DNA of 64,000 bases from Hypoxylon rubiginosum. Taxonomy: Eukaryota; Ascomycota; Sordariomycetes; Xylariales; Hypoxylaceae. The stretch is from the NCBI GenBank assembly GCA_902806565.1, contig CADCXA010000037.1, positions 496,001 through 560,000 on the forward strand, read 5' to 3'. The translations under genes and the position numbers were made by a program. Positions 48,063 through 57,363 of this stretch are shown piece after piece; position 1 is the first letter of the stretch; each line of letters starts with the position of its first letter. The notes beneath the pieces were generated by a model. It saw only the letters and a program-made list of their open reading frames with translations, did not search any database and was not told where the DNA came from.

Positions 48063-48248
48063 TGTCTCACCCCCTATTTAGAGGACCGGGGCCGAGAGAC
48101 TATATCCCTGACGGCCATGTCGCACACGTAGTCATTACCCATGTATTGTTTGCTTCTCAGTACTCATTAAAGTCGTTAATGAGAGGTATCCATGTCAACG
48201 ACTACTCTACTTCATACCCAACCTACCTCCTAAGCTGTTACATAAATG
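48063..48248 (+). promoter_or_regulatory. CVNH promoter block, copy 4
   Basis: GTCTCACCCCCTATTTAGAGG, GGGGCCGAGAGACTATATCCC and GGCCATGTCGCACACGTAGTCATT match the other copies, and most closely 1 and 3. ATAAATG at 48242-48248 lies 117 bases before the ATG. Confidence 0.65.
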
Positions 48249-48358
48249 CCTACTCTCCCGCCTCGCTCCCTAGACTTACGGACAATCTCGTTCCAACCCA
48301 ACAACTCCATCGCCTCTACCCCCATCTTAGAAAATACCAACCAACACCACAGCTAACC

Positions 48359-48826
48359 ATGAAGGTGACCTTCACATCTCTCCTCGCAGCATTCCTACCC
48401 GCCCTCACCACCACCGTCTCCGCCGACCCCAGCCCGGACTACTCCAGACAGCCCATATCCGCGAGCTGCATGACCATCGCCCTAAAAGACAACCACGTCC
48501 TCAGCGCCACCTGCCTCGCGCCATCCTCCTCCGGCTCCTCCGCCGGCCCCAGCTACGCCAGCTCGGACCTCGAGCTGGACGGCTGCCTGGCCAACTACGC
48601 GGGAGACCTGAGCTGGCCGGCGGGCGACGGCGGCGGCGGCGGCGGTTTCTCTAGCACTTGTGATGATTGCTACCTGGACGGCTCGGCCGGCACGACGTTG
48701 ACGTGCGAGTGCGGTAGGGGCGGGGATGAGGGGGGGACCAAGCGGAGCACGTGGGATCTCGACGACTGGAAGTACGTCCAGAACACGAGGGGCGCGCTGA
48801 CTTGCTCGTACGATGACAAGCCCTAA
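48359..48826 (+). CDS. Secreted CVNH protein, copy 4
   Basis: One exon, 155 residues, from the ATG at 48359 (MKVTFTSLLAAFLPALTTTVSADPSPD). The open frame extends about 100 codons upstream, but that part is promoter sequence shared with the other copies, so the upstream start is rejected. The core is ASCMTIALKDNHVLSATC, DLELDGCLANYAGDLSW, FSSTCDDCYLDGSAGTTLTCEC and TWDLDDWKYVQNTRGALTC. Low-complexity inserts of Ser/Gly (PSSSGSSAGPS and DGGGGGGFS) sit in loops. GC content is highest of the four copies. Confidence 0.83.
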   Translation: MKVTFTSLLAAFLPALTTTVSADPSPDYSRQPISASCMTIALKDNHVLSATCLAPSSSGSSAGPSYASSDLELDGCLANYAGDLSWPAGDGGGGGGFSSTCDDCYLDGSAGTTLTCECGRGGDEGGTKRSTWDLDDWKYVQNTRGALTCSYDDKP

Positions 48827-49517
48827 GCTGGGTACCTACTGCGCCTAAAGGATGGCGACAGAAGTACGGTTGGTCTCTTCGCCGCATAAGCTTTTCGTGT
48901 GCCTGCTGTCTGTGGGATGTTCGTCTTCTAATTATCGAGATATAGCAGCAGTAGCAGTGATGGCGGAAGGCAACAATGTGTGTGAAGTGCTCTTGGGCTT
49001 TCGGGTAACGACTTCTTCGGCCTAGCCGCAGGCAGAATTATCCAGACTAGACCGAAATGCAAAGACCAGTCGATGCGCCCATACCACATTATATCCTTAG
49101 ATGTTCGTGACCGCAGCCAGCCTCGACTTAGATTTCACTTACCTCTTTAGTGACAAGCAATAGACAAGTAGGATCTATATAAAACACACATAACTCTAGA
49201 TACGTACCTAGTCAAGATATCGATGAGTTTTCAAAAGTTGAATTATATATCAAGCCCCCGAGTCTATAAGAGTCGAGACGACCTGCTTCTTCGCAGTTTG
49301 AAGATTAACTACGACGGGAGATAGCAGACATTCTACCCGCTGTGCTCTAGTTACCCACACAATTGTTTCCTCTTCTTTTTTTTTCATCCCTTCCTTAAGA
49401 TTACAAGGCCCCAAGCCAAATGTTGTACAATAGAGTAGGTAGGTAGTATATATATCACAATGCTCATAGATGATCAGTTAGAACCTCTATTCCCCTCCCC
49501 TCGTACCTCCGGCGGCC
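48827..49517. other. 3' flank of the CVNH cluster
   Basis: At 49085-49170 the sequence repeats, in diverged form, the block that precedes the promoter of copies 3 and 4 (ATATCCTTAGATGTTCGTGACCG... then GTGACAAGCAATAGAC). It is followed by no further CVNH gene, so it marks the broken end of the last duplicated unit. A partial TACCTAG lies at about 49205. No gene is visible. Confidence 0.45.
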
Positions 49518-52500
49518 TTAGCTTTCCTTGTTAGACTTGCCGTCCCCTTCCTCGCCGGGGTCATCATGATCCGTATTTTCGTCTTGGTGCTCGTCATCCG
49601 CTAGTTCGGCTTCTTGCGGAGTAGGATCCTGCTGCTGCTGCTGCTTCCCGAAGACATCTGTCCACTTCAGGGCCCCGTCGTGGCCCACGACGTGGACCGG
49701 ACGCCACTTGGCCCTGGCGGTCTCGCTGGCGCGGAACTTGCGGCCGGACTGGGTGCGCTCCTGGAGCTGACCGCGGAACATCTTATACCACATCGAGTCG
49801 CGCTCGCCCGTGTCCTCGAACACTTTGCGGCGCCTGGTTCGACACTGCTGGTAGATGGTCTGCGCACGCTTGCCCGTGATCTCCTCGATATTGTACTCTA
49901 CCGTCCATTTATCCGACTTCTTTAGGTTTACAGGTCTTGGCACGTACGCGTCGTTAACCTTGTTCTTGATGGTCAGGACCATGCCTAGCAGGTTCGGGTC
50001 GCCCTCCTCTTCGATTGGCTCTGCTGCCTCCTTAGACGTCTCCGATGCCTCTGACGACGATTGTGGCGAGGACTCCTGTGCATTTCCCGCTTCCTCTAGT
50101 TGTGGCTCGATCGACTTGGTCTCTTCTTCCGCCTGTGGCCTGCTCTCTACGTCCGGTCCTGGGCTAATCTCACCCTCGAGAAGAGTCGTCTGTTCATTTC
50201 TAGAGCGAGCAATGAGCTCGCCAAGGATTCGCTCGAACTCTTTCAGTTTAGACGAATTGTCTAATGAGCTGCCAGCTTCCTCCGATACAGTTTTTTCGTC
50301 GATTCTCCGAGCCATCTTGACGATAAGGTCTTTCAACGGCGACATAGTTGAAGTAGCATTCGGGTCTTTCTTAGTCCTTCCAGCTTCTACTCCATCGTCC
50401 ATTTCATCCATCTCGTCATCCTCTTCTTCTCCCTCCTCTTCCTCCATCACTTCAGAGGTCTTGATGTGGGCTTCTTCTGACGGCTTCTCGCCAATCAAAA
50501 CTGTTGCGCGTGCCTCCGTAATAGATGACTCCTCGGGTGCAGCATTGTTGACTGATTGGTCATCTTCTCGCGTCTGGTATCCTGGAGACTCTATAGTTAC
50601 AGCACGTTCGCCGCCTTGGCCACTGCCGGTATCTGATTGTGCTGTTGACTTGTTATTATCTTTTTCGTCGATCTTTGGTTGATCGCCGGCATCTAGAATT
50701 TCCGTAGACTCTTCCTGTCCTTCGTCGATCTGAGGCTGGTCACTTTCTAGTTTGCTGCCCGATACCGGTTGCTCGTCACTGGATGGTTCTGATTCCAATT
50801 CTGATTTCTCTTGAGAGATTGAGATTGAGTCATCTTCATCGGCTGGTGCGGCTTCCTCTGTTGGTGGATCGAGTGAATGGTCTGCAAGTTCGGAGGGATT
50901 TTCGCTAGTGAGGGCACTCAGCAAAGCGTCGACATATCCCCGAGCTTCCGTGGAAGACCTAGCATGAAGAAGTCCACTCTGTTCCAGCGAATCTTCGATG
51001 GCCTCTCGCACAGCCCCAACCCCTAATTCGTCGTCATCCACCGCGTCCTCTACCATTTGACGAACTTCTTTCCAGGCTGCCAGACTAGATGTTACCTGGG
51101 CTACGGAAGATTCTTCGATGTCTTCGTCCTCGTCTGCAGCATCGTCATTCTCCACGACGGATTCCGAATCAGCATCAGCTTCGTCCTTTACTATGCCAAG
51201 CATCTCCTTTTCAAACGCTTCGATAGATGCCTTGCCAGCACTTTGAACCTCCTCTATGTCCTCGTTCGTTACGGGCTTCGCAAAGATGTACATGAATGGT
51301 GCTCCTACCGATGTCCTCGTCTCGAAGTGTAACCGTAGAGACTGTTCCGGGAACCGCTTAGCTGCCCGGTCTAGAACGTCATTGAGCAGCGAAAGGCTGA
51401 GCATGTATTCCTTGTTACCGAGGGTTTTATTAGATGTGCCGTGCAACGCAAGATCCATCTCCTCCAAAGGGATATACTGAAAACCAAAGATGCGCTGGGT
51501 GTTGTGAAATGCAACGAATATACCGTCCATTCGCCCCATGCGGACCTGCAAGGAGTACTTCAAGAATGCAGCACGAATCATATCGTAATATTCTCGTTCG
51601 AAAGATTCCCACTGGCCAAATCTTTGACGGATCTCGTAGCCTAGGCCCTTTTGAAACCCTTTTGCATCCATACGGATGGATACAACAGCGCGTGTTTTTA
51701 GGTCGAACATGCCCGTCCCGGGAATTCTCGGATCGTAGGCATCTAATTGCGAACGCATCATAAAGTCGCCAAAACTAGTGTAGTGAAAGGCTTCTTCGGC
51801 ATTTCGTTCTTCCTCGGTAATCTGATCCGAATTGATATGCCTGTATCTCTCGTATTCCTCCTTATTCAGAGTGAGGAGTTTTTCCATGGACTTCCCAAGC
51901 ATGCTCAAGATATTTGCCGTATCGAATTCTTTATCGGCATCGATAGCGTAGGTACCATCTTTCCAATGTAGGAATACTGCCGCCGGGCCACGCATGATTT
52001 CTGTGAACCGGACGGAGTCTGGTGTGAACAGCTTTGACAGCATGCTGGCGTTGATTTCTCGCCAGGATGACAAGAGAAAATGGAAGTGGGAAAGCATGGA
52101 TGTCATGCTAGAGGTCGATCCTGTGTATTTTTTGCCGTGCTCCTTTGCGATGCGGATTAAATTGGTGTCTTTAGAAGATGTTACATACTGCTTCAAGGCG
52201 TTGAAATCAAATTCCTGAATCGGCATGATCTCTGAAAGGTATGGATCGAAATTATAGACCTTCGATCTGGGATCTTGGAGACAATACACTCCGGGATTGA
52301 ACAGAACTCTATCCAGTCCGTAAGATAATGACGGAACTGGGATTCGGTCGGTTTCAATAGGGTCAACTTGTAGGCCTTTAGTGGAGATGGTGTTGATAGC
52401 TAAATCGTTCTTTTTCCATGCTACTCGTACTTGAGGGTCAATATTGAATGGTTGACCGAAAATATTATAGTCACCCCGAACTTCCCCAGACACGGTTGGA

Positions 52501-53345
52501 GGCCCAGTGGTTTCACTGTTTATGCCGTTGTCACTTAGACTCAGATTTCGCAGTGACTCTCGCAAAGCAGCGCTTTTGAGCTCTTTTGTAGACTGTCGAG
52601 CCCCTGCGTCTCCCTTTGATCTTACACGTCCTGCTAATCTTGTCGGCGCGGACCTTCTAGACCGGCCCGCCTTGGATTTCGAGCTGACGGGTATGTCTTT
52701 TGGAGTTGCTGACGACGTTGGAGTAGCATGTGCGGTGGCCTTATGAATTTTATCAACGTGTTTCCGCTTCGAAGTCTTTTTCGAGTCCCCTTTTCCGGAA
52801 GTATCCTGAGACGCCGGCGCCACTTCATTGTTGGCTTCGGTCGGGTTGTCAGCTTTGGTCGGTTTCGTGCTAGACTTGGATTTAGCCTTAGCCTTGGTCT
52901 TAGGCTTCGCTGTAGGTCCCGATCCTGCTTGATCGACCTTATTAGTAGACTTGCCGATCTGGTCAACATTGATATTCTGAGAGGCGAGGACGTTCTTTAG
53001 AGCTTGGAGTGCTCCTTGCAGAACTTGTAATTGGCGTGCGTCCTCGCTTCGGGAGTCAGCCTTTTTTATCTGCTGCTTTTTCCGTTTATTCTCTCTCTTT
53101 TTCTCAGTGGCATCCTTTGCCGGAACTTCTGTGCTTTGGGATCCATCGTCGGCAGGTGTTGAGGTCTGGGTACTCGTGGCAGGCCGGCGGGATGTGCTTG
53201 TTATTGTTAAAGGTCGGCGTTGATTGCTAGAGATGGAGGTGGGATGGAGCGCAAGCAATCTCGACGGATGGGAAGCCGCAAGACATGAAGCGCATACATA
53301 AGAAGTTCCCATACGGTGTGCACTTCGGCTGCTCAATTGAAGCAT
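49518..53345 (-). CDS. PET127: Pet127-like mitochondrial RNA-processing protein
   Basis: One exon of 1275 residues on the minus strand, start at 53345. The N-terminus (MLQLSSRSAHRMGTSYVCASCLAASHPSRLL) is basic and hydroxylated, fitting a mitochondrial leader. A lysine-rich linker with KSKSSTKPTK-type repeats follows. The conserved region, about 290-720, holds NIFGQPFNIDPQVRVAWKKNDL, GLDRVLFNPGVYCLQDPRSKVYNFDPYL, GPAAVFLHWKDGTYAIDADKEFD and YDPRIPGTGMFDLKTRAVVSIRMDAKGF. The latter carries the Asp/Glu-Lys-type core that has been likened to PD-(D/E)XK nucleases. In yeast Pet127 is a mitochondrial membrane protein needed for 5' trimming and turnover of mitochondrial RNAs. The 430 residues after the core are extremely acidic and probably disordered; a basic block (about 1150-1250) ends the protein. 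Much longer than the yeast protein because of these extensions. Confidence 0.9.
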   Translation of the reverse strand: MLQLSSRSAHRMGTSYVCASCLAASHPSRLLALHPTSISSNQRRPLTITSTSRRPATSTQTSTPADDGSQSTEVPAKDATEKKRENKRKKQQIKKADSRSEDARQLQVLQGALQALKNVLASQNINVDQIGKSTNKVDQAGSGPTAKPKTKAKAKSKSSTKPTKADNPTEANNEVAPASQDTSGKGDSKKTSKRKHVDKIHKATAHATPTSSATPKDIPVSSKSKAGRSRRSAPTRLAGRVRSKGDAGARQSTKELKSAALRESLRNLSLSDNGINSETTGPPTVSGEVRGDYNIFGQPFNIDPQVRVAWKKNDLAINTISTKGLQVDPIETDRIPVPSLSYGLDRVLFNPGVYCLQDPRSKVYNFDPYLSEIMPIQEFDFNALKQYVTSSKDTNLIRIAKEHGKKYTGSTSSMTSMLSHFHFLLSSWREINASMLSKLFTPDSVRFTEIMRGPAAVFLHWKDGTYAIDADKEFDTANILSMLGKSMEKLLTLNKEEYERYRHINSDQITEEERNAEEAFHYTSFGDFMMRSQLDAYDPRIPGTGMFDLKTRAVVSIRMDAKGFQKGLGYEIRQRFGQWESFEREYYDMIRAAFLKYSLQVRMGRMDGIFVAFHNTQRIFGFQYIPLEEMDLALHGTSNKTLGNKEYMLSLSLLNDVLDRAAKRFPEQSLRLHFETRTSVGAPFMYIFAKPVTNEDIEEVQSAGKASIEAFEKEMLGIVKDEADADSESVVENDDAADEDEDIEESSVAQVTSSLAAWKEVRQMVEDAVDDDELGVGAVREAIEDSLEQSGLLHARSSTEARGYVDALLSALTSENPSELADHSLDPPTEEAAPADEDDSISISQEKSELESEPSSDEQPVSGSKLESDQPQIDEGQEESTEILDAGDQPKIDEKDNNKSTAQSDTGSGQGGERAVTIESPGYQTREDDQSVNNAAPEESSITEARATVLIGEKPSEEAHIKTSEVMEEEEGEEEDDEMDEMDDGVEAGRTKKDPNATSTMSPLKDLIVKMARRIDEKTVSEEAGSSLDNSSKLKEFERILGELIARSRNEQTTLLEGEISPGPDVESRPQAEEETKSIEPQLEEAGNAQESSPQSSSEASETSKEAAEPIEEEGDPNLLGMVLTIKNKVNDAYVPRPVNLKKSDKWTVEYNIEEITGKRAQTIYQQCRTRRRKVFEDTGERDSMWYKMFRGQLQERTQSGRKFRASETARAKWRPVHVVGHDGALKWTDVFGKQQQQQDPTPQEAELADDEHQDENTDHDDPGEEGDGKSNKES

Positions 53346-53834
53346 TGCAACCTCTATGCGTTGAAGAGTATCTTGTCTTAACAGACTTGTACCGGGAATT
53401 CGATGCGATGCGATGCGATGCCAATGACGCTAAGAAACTTGGAGCTTCAAAAAAATTTCAGGACACCAGCAGTGCCAAAACTACTATCGATAAGGACATT
53501 GACCGTGACCCGCGTTTTACCGATAAGATACAAGGACCATCTCATCACAGGAAAACATTAGGTACCTAGCATATGAAGACCACCAGGTACGAGAACGACA
53601 ATCCGATCCTACCGGCTCTATTTACCACGGTATATTATTTATGAGTTCATTTATTGACAAATCGACCAAAACGTTGAAAACTGGGTATACTAGAGATTTC
53701 ATAGGGAAATCTTCGATATCTTTCAAGCCAATTTCTACAATGCTGAGGTGACATATCTCAGTCTCATGCGTATAAGTGGATTTGAGATTTCCAGGTCATG
53801 GAAACCGACGTGATATAAAAGAAGAAGAAAGAAA
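53346..53834. other. Divergent promoter region of PET127 and the WD40 gene
   Basis: Contains four tandem copies of GATGC at about 53400-53420 and a partial TACCTAG at 53563. No gene is visible. Confidence 0.4.
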
Positions 53835-55014
53835 ATGACTTTCCCTGACAAGCCAATTGCCCATCTTCTAGGGTCTAACGGTACGGTCTAATTCCCTCCT
53901 CATGAATTCTCATTCTCACCCGTAAACCTTCCATGCTAATAGAGAATCCCCAACAACAGGCCCCGTTCACGCACTCACCTACTCGGCGTCGCCGGGGACG
54001 TACATCCTAGCCGGGTCGGCGGACCGGTCCATCAGGCTGTACAACCCGCAGCCGAGCACGTCCGTCCACCCGGGCTCGTCGTCGCACATAACCAAGCAGA
54101 ACAGCGGCAACGTTTCCTCCTCCCCGCCGCCCGTCCCCGAGGGCCGCCTGGTCCAGACGTACGCGGCGCACGGGTACGAGGTGCTGTCGCTGACGGTGTC
54201 GGCCGACAACGCGCGCTTCGCCTCGTCGGGCGGCGACCGCGCCGTCTTCCTCTGGGACGTGGCGACGGCGCAGACGCTGCGGCGCTTCGGCGGCACGCCG
54301 CAGAGCCACGCGGCGCGCATCAACTGCGTCGCCTTCGGCGGCGACTCCGACTCCCTATTAATCAGCGGCAGCCTCGACGCCAGCGTGCGCGTCTGGGACG
54401 TCAAGAGCAGCGCGCTCCGGCCCGTGCAGGTGCTGACCGAAGCCCGCGACGCCGTCAGCGCCGTCGTCGTGCGCGGGCCCGAGATCGTGAGCGGCAGCGT
54501 CGACGGCCGCGTCCGCACGTACGACGTGCGCATGGGCCGGTGTGTCACCGACGTCGTCGGGCCGAGCGTCACGAGCCTGTCGATGACGAGGGACGGGAAG
54601 GCGGTCCTGGTCGGCAGCCTGGACAGCAAGCTGCGCCTTATGGATAGGGAGAGCGGAGGCTGCCTCAAGACGTACTCGGACCCTGGGTGGAAGAACGAGG
54701 ACCTGCGTGTCCAGTCCATCCTAGGCGGCAAGGAGCAGTACGTCCTGGCGGGGGACGAGATGACGGGCACGCCGGGCCGGCACGGAGAGGGACGGATATG
54801 GGCTTGGGATATTCTGACTGGAGAGCTAAAGGCCAAAGTGGCTGTCCCGTGGGGACCTGCCGGCCACGAACCTAAGAAGCTGGTCGGTAAAGACGGCAAA
54901 CCGAAGGAACGGAGCAATATCTTAACTTGCTTTGCTTGGAGAGAGGGTGGGTTCGGAGATCAATACTGCGTTAGTGGCACATCTGGAATTGTCACGGTAT
55001 TCGGGTATCATTAA
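53835..55014 (+). CDS. WD40 protein of the MORG1/WDR83 type
   Basis: Two exons, 53835-53880 and 53960-55014, give 366 residues. The junction makes MTFPDKPIAHLLGSNG-PVHALTYSASPG. Seven WD-like repeats can be followed: YILAGSADRSIRLYN, RFASSGGDRAVFLWD, LLISGSLDASVRVWD, EIVSGSVDGRVRTYD, AVLVGSLDSKLRLMD, a long sixth blade with GRIWAWD, and the closing YCVSGTSGIVTVFG. The order and words (HGYEVL..., EARDAVSAVVV, GSVDGRVRTYDVRMG) match MORG1/WDR83 rather than other WD40 families. In animals this protein is a MAP-kinase scaffold and also co-purifies with the spliceosome; the fungal role is not settled. A loop of about 25 residues (PQPSTSVHPGSSSH) is inserted after the first blade. Confidence 0.85.
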
Positions 55015-55325
55015 TAAGACCATCTTAATGTTTTTGTGTCTTCTAGTATCGCAGATAGACATTCTAGATGTCACATCCGACATGAAGTACCATCGATCCT
55101 TAATATTGGATCTGTACAACAACAGTTGGCTAAAAATTACCATGCCAACTTGAGATAACAAGCCGTCTCTATCAAGTGCCCCCCTTCTACGCCAAAAACA
55201 CCGCATGCCATCATGCTAACCTATCCATTTCGGGGGTTTCCAGACATTAATACAGCGTCGGGGGATATCGTGTAGCTAGCTGTTGCATTTCCGCCTATTT
55301 CAAGACGTCCCTAGCTAGTTCCTGT
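55015..55325. other. Convergent 3' intergenic region
   Basis: No feature is recognised in these 310 bases between two converging genes. Confidence 0.35.
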
Positions 55326-56684
55326 CTAGCCCATACCAACATATTTGAACCAGTTAGGTCGGCAATCTTCCTTGTTTAACCAAGCTTCGCCGTCGGTGAA
55401 ACGGCCGGTGACGCAACCCTTGCACTTTGGCGAATTGGGGCAGTTAAAGAAGGGGATGTGTTGATATCCGATGTCGCGGAACCTGAGAGATGTCAGTACA
55501 ATCCTATTGGTATAAAACCAGGCTTTGCTCACCAGTGAATCTTGCTCTTGTCCTCAAATAGACCAAGCGCTATACTATGTACCGGCGCATCACCCCATCG
55601 TTCGTAAAAGAAACCACCAGCTCGGTCAAGGTGGTTGAAATAGTCCTCATACGCCTGGCCCCGCCAGAAGTTCATGTCGGCAATCTCGAAATTGCTCCAG
55701 AAGTGGCACGTCGAATAGCCATTCGCCTCGTCCCAGTGGATGGGCCGGCGCTCCCTTTCGGTCAGCCACGGCTCGGCTCTGTTCTCGTGCAAATATTCGG
55801 GATGCTGAGCGACAAATTTGTTCGTCTCCGGCCAGAGAGTCGGGATGGATTTCGGGGCATCGTAGAGAGTTATAGTGAAGCCGTACGTCTTGTTGTGGTC
55901 TTGCATGTAACGGAACACGTCGTAGTCGATATCGCAGAAGAAGTGAACCTTGGGCTCGACACGCCAATAAAATTGCATGTTTTCTAGTGCAGGGTGCTTG
56001 TAGAAAAGCCCGCTGTTCCATCGGCACATCTTGTGGTACGATATTTTATCGGCATATTGGATCTCGTTCTCTTCGAGTATCTTGACGGATTCCTTGTATA
56101 GGTCGTCGTTGATCCAGGATGGAACATCCCAGTGCTCGTTCGGAATGACCTCTATAGTATGCTGTTAGTTGACGGCTCGGGTTGAAAGTCCATAGTCTGT
56201 TCCATATTCTAGCTTACCATATCGGGTCTCCGCCTTAGTCGCCGCTCTCGTTCTTCGCTTGAATTCTTCGGTAAAGGGGACATCGTTGAAAAAGGTCCAC
56301 GGGTAGTTAAATTTCGAGTTCCATGTCCGCTCCAAGTCCTGCATCGACTGCAGCATCCCAGCCAGTTCTTCGTTTCGTACTAACGCTAGAATGGTCGCAT
56401 TGATTCTCGAGGTGCCGCCGATTCCAGGAGCGTACCCTTCGGTCGCGCGCACGAGGTTGCCTTCGGGTTCTCCCGTAACTATTTAATGGTTAGACGCACT
56501 CCAGTGCGGACAACAAATGAAACAACCAAAACTCACGATCTAGATTGGGATCCCTTTCGATGGTACCATGGAAATCGGCAGAGCTACCAGTGCCAGGCGC
56601 AGGACGCCATATGGTATACAGGAAAAAGCAGCAGACCACAAAGACAGCTAGCGCCAGAGCGCGGACAGGCCTTGCGACGGCCAT
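55326..56684 (-). CDS. Alpha-1,2-mannosyltransferase of the KRE2/MNT1 family
   Basis: Four exons on the minus strand: 56537-56684, 56218-56478, 55533-56151 and 55326-55482, giving 394 residues. A short cytosolic tail and one membrane segment (ALALAVFVVCCFFLYTIW, about 9-26) make it a type II Golgi protein. The lumenal domain shows INATILALVRNEELAGMLQSMQDLE, FNYPWTFFNDVPFTEEFK, EVIPNEHWDVPSWI, SYHKMCRWNSGLFYKHP, FFCDIDYDVFRYM (metal-binding region) and HFWSNFEIADMNFWR, all hallmarks of glycosyltransferase family 15. The C-terminus has the paired cysteines CPNSPKCKGC. The enzyme adds alpha-1,2-linked mannose from GDP-mannose to O- or N-linked glycans of cell-wall proteins. Junctions restore NLD-LTGEPEGN, TRY-EVIPNEHW and KIHW-FRDIGYQHIPFF. 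Confidence 0.94.
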
Positions 56685-57363
56685 GGTGGTTTTATCGTTG
56701 ACCGTTCATTAACTTAGTCGCCCTAGATGGTTTCGGAGAGGGAGCGAAGTAGATGTAGTCCCGCAGGTGTCCTAAGCAAAATATGATAAATGAAGTAATC
56801 AAATCGTCGGAAATGTACAAATGAATAGAAAAGTTTCGCCTAGTTGTGTGGCCAAGTGATGCCACCTATTTGACAATCTTCATCGAATACCTGATGAAAG
56901 TCCCGAATTCGTTTCATTTGAGGGATAGGAGACATCGGAAAATCTTCCAGCGCAATACCTGCTGTGCCTAGCGCATAAACCAGGGTGGGTAAGGGTAAGG
57001 CAAAAAGGAAAAGGGGAATTACAGTGTTTGAGGTACAGTGTTGAAGCACGTAATAGGTGGACTGATACCTAAATCGTACTGTGTGAGTTGGAATCATCCC
57101 TGTAATTGGGGGAAATCGGGGGACGCGTCAACGCGTTTTAATTGTATTGGCAACTTTCCAACTTAATTTCGATAACGCTTTATTAAATAGACCGTTTCGG
57201 GTTTCGGGTTACAGGCATCAAATGAAGGCACAGTTGCATGAGATTACTAAGATAAACACCAAATCAATACAGCGATCAGTTGGTAGATCTCATGATACCT
57301 TAGGCAATCTATCTCCTAGTTGTGGACAGTGGACCGAGATCTTATGAGACCAACGCAGCAAGC
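56685..57363. other. Divergent promoter region
   Basis: About 680 bases lie between the starts of the mannosyltransferase and the gamma-tubulin complex gene. No further feature is recognised. Confidence 0.4.

Noticed and set aside
48062..48358. N-terminal extension of CVNH copy 4
   Set aside because: This open stretch is promoter sequence homologous to non-coding DNA upstream of the other copies, and the signal peptide begins at 48359.
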